64,000 nucleotides of DNA from NCBI GenBank assembly GCA_026413225.1, contig CM048591.1, forward strand, positions 77,488,009-77,552,008, in the 5' to 3' direction. The notes below the pieces were generated by a model. That model was not told where the DNA came from, made no database searches, and saw nothing but the letters and a program-made list of their open reading frames with translations. This DNA comes from Otis tarda. Taxonomy: Eukaryota; Chordata; Aves; Otidiformes; Otididae. The position numbers and the translations under genes were made by a program. Shown piece after piece: positions 37,601 through 50,966 of this stretch (the stretch's first letter is position 1; each line of letters starts with the position of its first letter).

Positions 37601-40600
37601 CACCGTAACCAAAAGATCAAAGATAATGTGAATTAATTTGATCTCTGAGTCATCCAAATAAGCATGGAGCTCTACTGGCAGTTTTTCTGAGGTAGCAGAT
37701 TGCAGTTGGTATTTAATCAGGAAAAGTACTTTAAAATAATGCCCGTAATAACATTTTAAAGTATTAAAATAATGCCTGTAGTTTCCAAGTGTTTGATGGA
37801 GTTTCACCGTTGGCATAATGATGTTGTGCTGAAGCTGTTCCTGAGATACTTGCGAGCACCTTGCTGCAGGGTGTAGGTGTGGTGAGTCACCCATTCAGCC
37901 TGCAGCTCCCGTTCATTCATTCCCACGTTGTAGCCGCCCTGATTTTGCATAACCTATGCAGCGTTCTGTTGTCAATCAACCTCGGTTTTGTACAGTAAAC
38001 TCCCTGGCTCGCTTTTCACTGGAATGAACGGTGCCATTCATTCACATCATAATTTTCTGCAGATACTGTTCTGAAGCGAGGATCAAGCTTTTAATGCGCA
38101 AGGATTATAAGAACCATAAGGCATTAGAGTCAGATAATTTGGTGTATAGGCAAACCAAATAAGAAGTGGAGGAGAAGAAGGGAGAGGACCAGTTAATTTC
38201 ACCTCTGCTACTGCAGGCCCATCAGCTGGAAGCAATGAATTTTTCACCAGGGAGCACGCAGTAGGGAAGGCAGAGCAAGAATAATCATATTAATCTGCCA
38301 CTTTGTCATGCCATGCTCCTCTTTAAGGGAAAAGAATCTTGACTTTTTTGTATTTTTTCAGGTATTCAGAAGTTATTAAAACATTGCCCTACACATTTAC
38401 ATTTTCTTTTTTGCCTTCTTCTGGAAGAAACCAAGATTTAATTTTTTTTTACCTCTGGTAGATTTTTGAATTCTTGGATGCTGTCATCCTCGCTACAGCT
38501 GTTATCGCACCCAGCCGTGCTCAGCGTAGCTCAGGTTCAGTCACAATCTGGAAGTCCTCTAAGGGAATGCAGAATGAGATCCTCAGGCAAAGGTAGTAAG
38601 AGTGAGAGAAGTGAGCGGCTTCTAGGAAAGGATTGGGGCAACAGAGGAACAGATCATGACCATTTGAGAAGAGTAAGCACGAGTTCCTGCATGCTGCTCT
38701 TTGTGGCCTGGGAAGGGAGTGGGAGTCGAGTATTAGAAGGGATGAGTGTAAAATGGGGTGATTCCCCCTTCCTACCAAACACAGAAGAGCACTGACTGTT
38801 GATCCCACAGGGTCCATTGCTTGAAGTTTAATACCCTCCATAAAATTTACCTGATTTACAAGCAAAAAATCTCTGCATCATCTGCTATGGCAATACAAGA
38901 TGTTATCTCCCAGCTGACAGGAAGATCTTTGGGATTTCTGAATGCCTTTTCTGATGCCTTCTTAATGATCAGTATCATCTTCTAGCTTATCCCTTTAATG
39001 AAAGTTATGGTTATTGAATCTCATAGCTTATTGAAACATCAGATAAGGTATGATTTAGTGAACCTCTCTGATTGGCTATAATTTTTAATCCTCGGGATTC
39101 TTTAAAACTAGCTAAAGGTGATCTCTGATTGTAGTTGGGTACTGTGACTAAGCAAGATTTAAAATGTTGGGAATGTCTTAATTTTAATATGTTTATTATG
39201 CTTTTCATTGGAGAGTCTAGCCAAACTTGATTGATCCCTACTAACCTAAGAATTAGTTTATTCCAATTCCTTATATTTCTAATTCTACAACATGGGTTTT
39301 AAAAATTGACAGCTTAATATGGTTCTGTTCTTTTTCAAGTTTCCAAGGAAAACTCTAAATTTAGGAACCGATAGATCAGTAGATAGATACAAGTTGCATA
39401 ACTAATCAAATGTAACTAATAAAAATGTTAATAATTCTAATTATATTATGTATCAACAGCTTGTGCTAGCACTTTAGTACAACGCTCTCCAATAAGTCCA
39501 GCTCCTTTACCTTCTGTTTCTCTCAGCATCATCCCAGGCACAGCTGGATGGTAAAAAGAGGGTGGAAGAATTTCAGATGCACGAGAGAGGGTTTAGATAC
39601 CACGAGCAACATCTGTGCAATGGCCTTAATGTGGTGATGCTTTATGGCACTTCACTATGGCGATGCAAACACGTGAGACAGTGAACACCTAACGTAAAGT
39701 GAGGACTGGAAACTAATTTTTCTGGATGATCAGTGAAAATGATAAATTTTTTTAGAATGCATAGAAAGGTAAATTTTTAAGTGTAATTATGTTACCATCT
39801 GCTGGTTTACCTATCTCTGTGGATATTTACACTTGAAAGTTCAGATCTCCTTCCAGTTACTCTGCAGCTAACACATAGTTTACATTTTAAGGGTTACAAA
39901 AGAGAATTTTTTCCGGGAAACTAGGTTACACTGACAGTTTTTTCTGTGATCTTGAACTTCAATTTTTTATTAAATGAAAAATCAGGAACAATTATCAACA
40001 TTAAAAAACACTTTCTTAGTGGAAATGAAATTACAGGATTTTTTTCACCTCCATGTAATTATAAAATTCAATTTTTTCATAATTCTTTTTGGTTTAAAAT
40101 AATATTTTAATCACATCATACATATATGTATGATATATACATTATATGTACTCTGTATTTTGTTATGTAATGTCTAAACTGTAAACTTTGATACATTGTT
40201 AAGCAGTTGTCAACAAAACAATGGATTTAATATTCTTTGTTTAAAAATATTCATATCTGTTGTTGAATGAGACAGTCTATTCAATCTTATAAATATCATA
40301 TTTAATAAAGAACAATCCACAGCAAAGAGAAAAAATGTCTTTATCCATAAGCAACCAGATGAGAAATGGATTTTTATTCAGTCAAATCCTTTTAGTCAAT
40401 GAAACAGCACTTTCATGCATACTGCACTCAAGTGATAATTAATATAGTCTAATTCCGGACATGATGCCTGAATTGATGTACTGTCATCAATACCCCATGT
40501 TAAAATCAAACCTTGACAGGGACTTAACACCCTGGAACAGGTCATCATATGATAATACACTTTTTTCCTTTCAGTATTTGTCTTCAACCAAGCAAAGTAT

Positions 40601-43319
40601 TACAAGATGGGGGGAAAAAAAGGGAAATAATTACAAATGAAGAGTGATGCAGGCTGTGAATAGAACATATGTTAGGCTAGGCAGAGGCGTCAGTGAATTA
40701 TATCATTTCATGATGAAGCGGCAGTGGGGCTGAACGGACCTATTTTAAACCTTGATGTATTTTATCTCTACTGTATTTGGACTGTCATCTTTGGAGAAAG
40801 ACTTTGTGTAATTGAGAGTCAGCTCCAATCTGCATGACTTGAGCATGAAGTGTAAGCCAGATGAACAGTGTTATGGAAGAAAGGGAAGCATCTAATAAGG
40901 TATAAATGAGTAATAACCTTTATACCTCAGACATTGAAATGTGTTTTATGAAATACGATGTTTAATGGTATTAATCTCACAGTACTATTAGTAATACGAA
41001 GTTTGAAAATACTTAAAAATTTACTTAATTTTACTTTGTTATTTTAATAAAACCTACATATTTACAGTTGAGACATGCTGTGTCACATTGAACATACTAT
41101 TATAACAGAACTGATTTTTCCTTACATGATTTTTATTATTCTAGTGTATTTTTGTTCTTGAATTCAAGGTGTCTCTTTATAGGCTGAGGCTATGGTTTTA
41201 TAGTTATTTGTTAATTTTGAGGGGAATTTGTTTTGATGATGACCTTAGTGTGATGCCATAAAGAATTATATTTCTAAAAGAGTCCTCAGGGAGTTTGTAT
41301 TTCTATATATTTTGCTTTTAGTGTAGTAAAAAAATACAATTTTAAGAAACGTAATTTTTTTACCTTTCAGTTATTGCTTGGCAAGATGGTGTATTGATAA
41401 TGTATGATACATAATGAACCCTCAGTAGTGATTATTTATGAAGAATTTGTGTAGTTCTAATAAGACCTTAATAAGTCTTCCAGCAGGTTTTGCTTTCTGA
41501 TGTAAAAGAGAATATGAATGCCACGTAGCATGTGCAGCACAACTCAAGGACCATTTTACAGACTTACTCCTTTGAATTTAATTCTTTCCAACCTTTTGTT
41601 TGGATCTGGTTTTGTTAGAAAGATTCTTCAGACAATTCCGCTCTGGAGAAAGAATAATTTTTGTTACAGGTATGCATAAGGACAAGTGATCACTTCTGTA
41701 ATGTAAGCTCCTTGTTCTGCATAAAATGTTTTCTTCTTAGGTCACTGTAGTTACATGGACGTGTAATGAGCGTTTTACAATCTCTCTGCTTTCTCTGCAT
41801 AGTTAGCCAACAATTTGAAGCTTGGAATAAACGTTATTAGCACTTTTTACTCTCACGGTTAAAAACCAGCTATTCAGGAGAAACAGAAAAAATAGGCATA
41901 ATAATCCAGGATATAAACCTTTGTGCCAGAGAGGACTCTTTCCTGTTAGCCAGATTTGCAGTGACCAAGACCAGCGTGGAGGATATCCTCATAACAAATT
42001 TCATGTGAGGACGGGACAGGTCTGCCTGCATAGCTTTGATAGCAGGACTGGGGTCAGAGAGGTTTTGGAAGAAGTTCTTTGTCTTCAGAATCTGTGCATA
42101 AAAATTAGTTAGTGCATAAATTTTTTACATTCCCTTCTTCATAGAAAAAAAAAAAACTTTCCTACAAAAGTCTTAATACACTAGCTTTTTTGTACAGGCC
42201 ATAGCTCTAACACAGTAAAGGAAATAATTTACTTTAAAAGTCCATGATATCAGACCAGAACGCTACTGTGACTAGATTATCTTTTCTTTATTCCTTGCTT
42301 TTGCATTGTTTTATTAAATTTACCTCCTGTTTTCCCTCGCAGTGTGAGCTCTGTACAACTAAATTCTCCTAGCAGTCTGCAGATACCATGTCCATTAATG
42401 TTGTTATACAATGTTAGATATAAATAAGTAATTTATTGTGAATAAAGCAATATGGCACAAAAACATTTAACATCTTCATATTCACTTGTTGGGATAAACT
42501 CATAGTGATCTACCATGAGTAGATGGGTAACTGCTCCAGCATGTGTAGGAGATCCAGGCTATAAAATTAAGCAGATGTAATGATAATCAGCTTGCTTAGA
42601 AACAGAACAGAAGGCTCAAAAAGTGAACAGCAGAAATGAAAGCAGAGAAACATTGGTAGAAGTCATAGAGGGAACACGAAGTTAAAGCCTTTTTTTGGCA
42701 TCAGTTCACACTGCCCTGTGTACTGCTTGTGTCTCAATTTCCTTCACACTGATCGTCCTTCTGACTCTGACTGTGCAGCTTTGCGCGCTCACTTAACTGC
42801 TCTTTTAGGACGTTGTATATAACTCTTGAATAGCTTTCTGCTTACTTCAATCTATATATGTATGCGTACACATATATATCCACACACATTCAGAGAAGGA
42901 CAGCTGTCATAAAAGTTATCTGCTATCCAACAACCAAATGTGTTGTTTTCCAACTGCATCGCTTTGTATAATTCCACTGTGAAAATTCACTTGAATCTGA
43001 TGTTCTGCTTGCAGTCAAAAAGTAAGCTGATTTCTGGATGATTAGAAAATAGTAACATTAGCAGAGTCAACATTACATGGAGACTGGGCAAACGAAGCAT
43101 GTAATTCTGCTTTCAAACAGCAATAAACTTTTCTGTCTATAGAGCTGAGAAACTTTTCAAAACTACTGTTTACCAGTAATTTTAGTGCAGGTTTTTACCA
43201 GTTTTTGACTGTCTACCAGTGGATAAGAGAGAAAAAAACATCAATAAAGCTATTAAAGTACTAAGAAAACCTGTTCACAAAAGACCTTAAGGTAACGTAG
43301 CTTCAATAGAATTTGATCA
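34601..43319. other. Gene-free stretch, partly CNE-like
   Basis: No exon or transposon is recognised. Two segments have balanced composition with scattered CpGs and no low complexity: about 34970-35290 and 37840-38330. The second carries TGCATA-ACC-TATGCA (37946-37960, perfect 6-bp arms) and TCAATCA (37972-37978, PBX-like). A 20-bp perfect palindrome lies at 40115-40134. The frame pair at 38466-38795 (plus) and 38521-38865 (minus), just over 100 codons each, overlaps and matches no known protein. Confidence 0.45.
40115..40134. repeat. 20-bp perfect palindrome
   Basis: ATCATACATA followed by its exact reverse complement with no spacer, inside a TATA/CATA-rich tract. AT-rich palindromes like this can extrude cruciforms but are fairly common by chance in such DNA. 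Confidence 0.65.
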
Positions 43320-43505
43320 CATTTGTGGAAAATTTATTTGTGGTTTTGAAACTTCTGAATGAAAAGTCGATTCCAAATGTCTACTGGTAAAACATGCTAC
43401 ATCTTTGCTTTCTATTTGAGATATCCCTCGATGTGCTCTGCTTTTCTGGTGTCCCATGTGATGTGAAACACGCTGTCTCCACTCAAGTTCCCTCCTACCC
43501 CAGGC
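43320..43505 (-). other. Possible ERV leader fragment next to LTR
   Basis: On the minus strand this continues straight from the putative LTR 3' end. It is less AT-rich than the flank (such as the GGAGACAGCGTGTTTCACATC block near 43465-43485), which suggests it belongs to the insertion. No clear tRNA primer-binding site begins at the junction, and no gag frame is recognised. The 143-codon minus frame 43317-43748 spans this piece and the LTR U5, and it is not gag-like. It could equally be unrelated flank. Confidence 0.3.
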
Positions 43506-44440
43506 TCGTAGTTTAGCCCCGCTCGGGACCAACCTACACAGTCTCTCACTCACCCTCTGCAGAAATAGGGAGAGATAATATAACAAAAAGCTTGAGGTTA
43601 GAGATAAGGATAGGAAGAGATCATTCAAGTTGCTGTTATGGACAAAACAGACTTGACTTGGGGAAAAATATTTCCATTTATTAATAATAAATAAATAATA
43701 AAAGTAAAGCAGGATAATGAGAAAAAGAACAAAATAACTTCCCCCCACCCCTCCCTCTTTCTGGGCTTAACTTTATATCAGTTATCTCCACTCCTTCCCC
43801 TCCGAGCAGCACAGGGGGTTGCGGTCAGTTCATCACGCGTTGTTTTACACCGCTGCTTCCTTGTCGGGGGAAGAACTCCTCGCATTCCTCCCCTGCCCCG
43901 ATCCTGCAGGTGGATCTCTGCCCCTCCGTGGGCCTCCATGGGCTGCAGGGGGACAACCTGCTCCACCATGGTCGTCACCACGGGCTGCAGGGGAATCTCT
44001 GCCCACAGCAGCATTATTGCTCCCCCTCCTTCTGCACTGACCTTGGCGTCTGCAGCTGTTCCTCTCACCAGAAATTCTTCACAACCGGCTGGCAGACGCC
44101 TCTCAGGGTCTCTTCACATCTCATCTCCTGTCCACTTCTTGCAGCCGGGCCAGGCCAAGTTGGGCCCAGTCGCCCCCCGGCGGGAGGCCAGAGGGTGGGG
44201 CCTGCAAGGCCCACAAGGCTTGCGCCTCCCCCTCTCTGCCCCTGCTCAGCTTCTTCACATCTTCTCTCTTTTTTTTTTCTGTTTTCCACTTCTTAAATAC
44301 ATTATCGCAGAGGTGTTATCACCATTGCCAGTGGGCTTGGCCCTGTCCAGTGGTGGGTCTGCCCTAGGCCCCAGGCCCAGCCTAGTCCACTGGACAAAGG
44401 GGAAACTTTGAGCAGCTTCTTACAGAAGCCATCCTGTTCT
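43506..44440 (-). mobile_element. Avian-type ERV LTR, long form
   Basis: A GC-rich block of about 935 bases, read on the minus strand. The putative U3 start lies near 44440, the TATA-like box TATTTAAG at 44292-44299, an AATAAA signal at 43677-43682, and the 3' end near 43506 (GGGGCTAAACTACGA on the minus strand, the usual end of these avian LTRs). Between them are repeated blocks I recognise: GGGCTGCAGGGG twice (near 43938 and 43982), CACTGACCTTGGCGTCTGCAG (near 44035) and AGCAGCTTCTTACAGAAGCC (near 44411). Overlapping frames of 73-157 codons on both strands are by-products of GC richness with low stop density. No second LTR or gag/pol/env sequence was found nearby. The family name is not assigned. 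Confidence 0.78.
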
Positions 44441-47400
44441 CAAAGGGATTGTAATTTTGCACTCAAAGTGCACAATCTTTCTTAGCAAAATGGTTTTATA
44501 AAATTGGAAGTATCTGGGGGCACTGTGACCTGCCAAGGCTTAATATCCGTAAGAGGACTTCACAAACTTGACAGCTCCAAAATAAAATTGACTGAGTTGC
44601 TGGTCAGACTGTGGAGCTTTTGCTGGTCAAATTAGAGCTGTCATCTTCCCGAAAACTATTACACAGTTTAGAATTATTTGGACAAGTGCTTATTTGGGTT
44701 CAGTTCCTACGAAGATAAGAAAATGGATAGTAAAATATAACTTTATTCTTCTTCTTTTCTGCTTCTTTTTTGCCTTTTAGAGGTCTTATATTTGTAAGGC
44801 AATATCCTGAGTTAAGAGTTGGTAACTTGTGGAGTCAATGAGAGTTATGTATTTTTGACCTATTATGAATAGCTTAGTTCAGTTTTCACATAATGTGTTG
44901 TAATTGTACAGATTAATAATATTGTCATATTGTACAGATCAATTGGTTTTTACATTTAAAAAATATAGAAGTCTGGTATTTTAAAAGACCTTTCTTTTTA
45001 TATTTAGCTTCCAACTTAATAAAAATTGGTAGCAGCAAAATGTGAAAAGATCTTTGCATTTTCTTTATTTTAATTTTTAGAGCTTGAATTCATTAGTATA
45101 TATCACATTCTTTCTGAAGTTTTTTAGGGGATGCAATAATTTTGAAATTGTTATTGAACTCTAAGATCTAGAAGCAAAACTGACCACCCTATAAAAAAAA
45201 AAGATAATGTGGTACATATATAAATAATAGCAAGCTGTAGTCTCCCAGAAATTTTTGTTACAAGGTTTAATAATAAAACATGTTGCATTCAAGATAACAA
45301 TAGAGTGCTGCTGAAAAAGTAAAATCAGAGTCCAGTACCACAGAGCAGCTGGAAGTGTTTAGTGGCCATTTGTACCAATACTCCCATCTTTTTAGTCTTA
45401 AAATTTGTTTTCCTCATCTTGGCATATAAAGAAGAACCCAAGTGTGCCTCTGACCTCATTGCCTGAAATTTTACAGTGACACCAACAGCAGGGGATGTGG
45501 TGGAGCAGCTTTCTGGATATCAAAAGTAGAAACTGTGGGAGTATTCTCTTGAACAGACATTGCAGCTCTGGTAGCCCTTAATAGGTTCTTCCTTCATGGC
45601 TGCTGATGGCTGGAGCTAGGTGGATGGATATCATCCAGGTTTTCCTGTTGCTCGGATAACTTGTAATTTTTGTACCTAGGTAAGAACAGCTCTGCACCTG
45701 TCTGAAGTCTATACTTGGTACGTAGTGCTAATCAGCAATCTTGTTGACTGTCATAGAGGAGGCAGAATAACTGAACATGTTTATTTATGTATAGTGCAGT
45801 GTAGTGACACAAGGTAAAAATGAAAGTATTTTGTTGACTACCTTAGATGCTGTTCCAGTAATGCACTTATTTTGTGCATGAATATTGATTTTCAGTTTGA
45901 AAAACATGCTGAGCTTCATAAACTCAGTATTACCGAGTATTTTTTTTATAGAAGGCAATGTTTAGGTACAGGTAGATATCATTGGATATATAAATTGGAT
46001 CCCAGTTGGATGCAATCATGCAAAGACACTAAGGTTCTCAAGCTGGGGGGCTTCTGGATATTCAGGGAAATAGTGAGCACCTGGCCTTCCTTGGGAAGAA
46101 AGTGGGAGATATGTGGTTAAGGTATTTCAGGTTACTGTAGATGACCCTTTTAAATATTTTTGTGGTATTAGGCAAGTCTATATGTATGTTATCTTTTCAC
46201 CTGGTCAGTGTGTGTGTATTTCATTTTAGATGGCTGTTTCAAAGCCACAAATTCATATAAGTTGCTTCATTTGCATCACTATATTTTCATATTATTTTAC
46301 AGTGTTAGCTATTTTTAGATAAACATCTGTATTTTTATTACACTTGTTTTCTTCTGTTTTCAGTAAGCTTTCCTCATTCTGAGTTATGAACAAGACCTCT
46401 AGAAAATGTCAGATCTTTTAAACTTATACATTAAATTTTCCTTGAATTCCTAACAAGGGAATAATTTTTTGATAGCACTAAAAAAAAGCTTCCAAAGTGA
46501 CTAAGTCAATTTTGAAGTAGAACTTTGAAAAGGGATGGTTGCAGATATTATTAGAAACAAGAAGTCAAAAGATTAAAAGAAGGCTTAAAAAGAGAAAGAG
46601 AGGAAGGCCATACTCTAAAAAATTTAAAAGGAATGTGGAAACAAATTTTATACTAAGGATAAAATTGACTTGAGTATGACAGGAAAGCCACAGTGGAAAG
46701 AAAATTACACAATGAACAATCACATAATAATGTATGTCTTCATTTGCCAAATCTGTGTCAGCGAGATCCTTTCTTGGGCTCTTCTGCCATGCTCTACCTA
46801 AAAGCTGGGACTTGCTGAGGCTGAGGTATGCCATATGATAGTTACGTGAAATCACGTTAATTTCCCTCTGAAAAAAATCATCATGATTAGTTCAGTAATC
46901 AAAACACTATTGTCTGTAACATTGTCCGTGGAAATGAGGGGGTAGATTTACAGACAGATAAAGATGGAAAGTTAAGCTTACGGGATCTGGGGTCAAATCT
47001 TAACAAGACTGACATGCATGAGTGGCTGTTTTACTATTGACTTGAACGGTGTTGGGACTAATGATTATTACGTCTTTATATAACCTTAAGGGTAAAATAC
47101 TTGTAGTTAAGTACTTCACACTCATTTATAGTTTTAAGACTCTATTGTTGTCTATAAGTATATGTTAATAATTTATTTTTAAGATATTTCTTTGCAATGT
47201 TTGGAGATACTACCTGTGCATGTAGTAATAAAAATAAAATCTTTTATTGTTAATATTTACATAAAATACTGTGAAACCATTGTTTAAATCTGTTAGGCCA
47301 TTCTGAGCTATTCTGTTAGATGGAGATCCTAAATTTGTTGTTGAAAAGTTGAACGATATCACTAGATACAGCTGCCTTTAAAGCAGGTTCATATTTTAGA

Positions 47401-48279
47401 GAAATGTTTTATTTAAACATGAGAGCAGTCTTTGAGAAAGCAATGTTAAAGGAAAGGAAAAATGAATTAAGGAACTTCAGAGAGTATTTTAGTTAATTAT
47501 ATAATTGTAATCATCATAATTTAGTATAATCATATTTAGATTTGTTTAGTGCAATGATTAAGGTTTAAATTTATCTCTTGAATGTATTTGGCATAAAATG
47601 AGCTCAAAATTGATGAGGGGAAAAAGGAACAGAAATAACTGGATTTTTGGTAGGAATTTAGTCCAGGAAACTGTCTGTATATTCTTTTAAAAAATTTTTA
47701 TTCTTATTTTAGGTAAGCACGCTGATTAAATTCATTTAGTCTACTCACCAGATTTAAAATAGATGTTTGAAGCAAAAAGTTCAGTTTTCAATACATGATT
47801 TTGTATATTCCTTGCTTTAGCTGATAATTTTACAATCATCCAAAAAATGCAACAGCTGCACAAAACACAGTTAATAGTGCTGGAAGGACTTGTAATGATT
47901 TTTTTTTTTTTTTTGTAGGAAAAACATGAAGGTTCTATTTCACTTTTAGCATGTTCAAACACTTGGTTATCAATCAGTAGAGGGAGAAACAATTATAGAG
48001 ATCATTAAATTGATAAATTAATGGCAGCCTCTATCCTGTAAATACAGCATCCAACTGACCTAAGTATTTGCAGAACCGAGATCTTACGACAAAGCAGCAG
48101 TTACCATGCAGGTCCGCCTCATTTTATATTTTTCGAATGAAGCTACGGACAGTGTTTGGAAAATTGAGACATCTTAATACATTTTTGTGCATAAAGTACT
48201 GTGCAAACAGTCTTTTCCCTTCATTTCTGCTTTCTGCCTTGGTTGTGTATTTTAAATAAGCTCCAGTGAAACGAGTAAT

Positions 48280-48520
48280 AATGTTTTATTAAAAATCAGT
48301 TATTTACCTCACAACCATTATTACAGAAACCCCTCTGTAATCTCAGGTGTGCAGGCCTTCTCCCCAGCTCCCACACCTCTACCTGCTTTGTCTGTAATTG
48401 GTAATAAAAGTCAATCAAAAATGATGGCTAAGTTGGGGCCATTCTTTTAGAATAAAAAAGAGAGCGATAAAAAATGAGAGAGTAACATGGCTATCAGTAT
48501 GGTGACGTGGCTCAGAAAGT
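48280..48520. promoter_or_regulatory. Candidate conserved non-coding element
   Basis: Within about 30 bases occur GTAATTGG (homeodomain core), GTAATAAAAG (HOX-like) and TCAATCA at 48411-48417 (PBX-like). They are flanked by TTTTATTAAAAATCAG upstream and GGTGACGTGGC, with a CRE-like TGACGT, near 48501. No frame or repeat explains the block. Regulatory function is inferred only from site density. Confidence 0.25.
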
Positions 48521-48754
48521 CTGTGAGCTTACTTTCACTGTTAGTGTCTTCTTTTTCCCTTCTTCAAATTCCTCAACTCCTCTTCTAATCCACCTGTCAT
48601 GTGGCTGGCGTTGCAAACATATTTAGATGTCAGATTACCGTTGAAATACCTTAATGCTGTTAAAAGTGTGCATCAGTTTCTCTGTGACAGAAATAATGTC
48701 TTCCGACACCTCTCAAGCATGAGCAGAAGCTTCTGGATAATACTTCTATGTAGT

Positions 48755-48772
48755 ATAATAATAATAATAATA
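48755..48772. repeat. (ATA)6 microsatellite
   Basis: Six ATA/TAA units, followed by more AT-rich sequence. Confidence 0.8.
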
Positions 48773-49059
48773 GTTTATTATATTATTTTTAATCACACAG
48801 TATGCTATGAGATCTCTATTAGTAAATCACTTTAAAATAACACAATTCCATTGTCAATAAAACATTATCAATGTACATCTCTGTATTCCGTTCTGTACAG
48901 AGTATATACAGTATTACCCAGAGTTGTGAAATAGATAAACTTTCCCAGGTTTTCTTTCAAGTATCTTTCCTATGTTCCATTGAACTTAGACTTATATACA
49001 TTGATATGTATTTAATAAGAACATTTCTTTTTTTTCCCTTTTTTTTCTGGTACATTTCC

Positions 49060-49420
49060 AGAGCTCTAGCATGCAGTGAAGGTTTTATAGTCAGTGTGCA
49101 GTGCAGCAGATGTCATTCCATTTGCCTAAGTCCTGCTGACATTTGGAGTTGTGGATTAATTGAGCTACAGAATGAAATTTAATTAAAATTAAATACAGAC
49201 TTGGCCATTGTATCTGTTCATTTTTTACACTCTAGTGTGTACATTCGCAGTCAGCGCCATAGTTAATTTGTTTAATCAGGATGCTATGTGGGAGAAGCTG
49301 CACTTTGTTTTAAGCTAAAATTGTGGCAGATGCCAAGTGGAGCATCGCTTCTATAATTTCATGTGATACATGTCATGTAAATGATGCCGTTGATGTGCCT
49401 CAGAACAACCTGAAGGGTGC
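49060..49420. promoter_or_regulatory. Candidate conserved non-coding element, homeodomain-rich
   Basis: Contains GGATTAATTGAGC, AATTTAATTAAAATTAAAT (clustered TAATTA/TTAATTA homeodomain cores, about 49168-49190) and ATGTAAAT (POU-like) near 49375. It also keeps several CpGs (CATTCGCAGTCAGCGCC near 49240). No known repeat. Inference only. Confidence 0.25.
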
Positions 49421-50966
49421 AGATTATTCTATTTGTGAAGTTATTGGAAAAGAAAAGACAATATAAAAGGTAGGGTTTGGTTTGTGTTTTTTAAGGTAAA
49501 GATTTTGTTTAAACTGATGTTTTAAGTACTCTGCTAATTTAGTTAGCTTATGAGGAAATACTCTGAAAGTGAAAGAATTACAAAAGTGCAATTTATTTCT
49601 CTCGTAAAATGCCATTGTCAGAATCAGTTTAGCCTTGAGATAGATCTGCAATGGAAATGTCAACAGAAGGCATTAAAAAATGCCAATACTTGATTGCAAG
49701 ATTTTTTTTTTCTTAGTAATTGAGTAGGTATGTCTGTGGGAAGCATTCAATTTTTTTTTCTTCTCCTTGACCACATTAATAGGTAGCAAATACTAGGTAA
49801 AGTAGAAGTAACACGGGAAGGGGTATTTATGTATTCTACCTTTATGCATTTAATTTAGGTCCATCTGGAAACACTTACTTCTGCTCCTTTATATGTAAGT
49901 GGCACTAATTTTAGGTATTCTGACTCAATTTAAACTAGATGCCTAAAGCAGCCAAAGTAGATGGTACAAATCCTCTCTGTGTATTAAAATAAAAAGACAT
50001 TAGTAGACACCATCCTGAACACTGCATAAGAAACTTAGTGACACATTGCTACTGTGAGAACTGTGCACATAAAGTCTCTCATTTGTAGTTTACTGAATGA
50101 ATAGACTTTTAAAAAAACTGAGTCTGTTTTTTTCATTACTACTTCATTACTACAATGAAAATCATTCAGGCATAGCATGCTTTTCAAAAGCCAATTGAAA
50201 TATCGAAATATTCAGGATATTCACTCAGCTTCCAAAAACTTTTGGCTCAAGGCTTCCTTTAAATAGAGCAAGTGTCTCTGTATTTAATACGTAATGAAGG
50301 ATTTATCTTTGTTGAACTTGTCTATTCTCCACTTCAGTCCACATAATCTTCAAGCATCTGCAGCCATGCGTAATTTCACTGCACGTTGCATGAAGAAACT
50401 CCCCTTGTTAGGTTTTAACCTGCTGCTGTGGTCTCCACTTGAGGCCCACCACCTCCGGTGCTGGAAGAGAAGATGTAAAGTGGATTCCTTGTCTCTAATT
50501 CCATGCTACTCGAGGTTTTATGGACTTCTTTTATATCCTCCTCTGCCATCTCTTTTCCAGCCTGAACTAATTCCACCCATTTTCATACCTTTCATACAGT
50601 TCTACTCTATCATTTGGGTTTGGTTTTTTTTAAGATAGAGGGATAGCGGAACCAGAAATTTATATGGTATTCAATATTTGAGCAAGCCATGGATTTATAT
50701 CCATTGCATTTATTTATTTTCTGATAAATCTAAATGCTTAAATCCCAAGGCTGCCTTTTTGTCTCCATTTCTCCATTTCTTCCATTTCCATTTCTATTCA
50801 TCATTGAAATTGTATTTTCCCAGAACTATTTAAGGCCTCAAGATCTTATACATGGTTGGTCATAACTAGCTCAGAGTCCATCATTTTAGTCCAGCTCAAG
50901 TCCAGTTGGGATTGACATTCCCTTGTACATCACTTCACAGTTGTCTTTTTGCTGAATTTCATCTGT

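Larger units (their letters stand above)
44441..50364. other. Gene-free AT-rich stretch
   Basis: No exon or transposon is recognised. Notable only for (ATA)n at 48755-48772, a T-run at 47899-47916, and the homeodomain-site-rich segments near 48280-48520 and 49060-49420 listed separately. Confidence 0.5.

Noticed and set aside
37725-37781. Imperfect direct repeat of a TTAAAATAATGCC-containing segment
   Set aside because: Only about 20 bases, imperfect and AT-rich; not distinguishable from chance.
38466-38865. Overlapping opposite-strand frames just over 100 codons each as a coding exon
   Set aside because: No recognisable domain, no splice-site context and no clear codon bias; overlapping frames on opposite strands argue for chance.
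40115-40134. 20-bp palindrome as a transposon end
   Set aside because: It lies in a CATA/TATA-rich tract where such symmetry arises easily, and there is no partner end or target duplication.
43938-44411. 157-codon plus-strand frame, the second longest in the window
   Set aside because: It lies wholly inside the ERV LTR, antisense to it, with no domain. Low stop density is due to GC richness.
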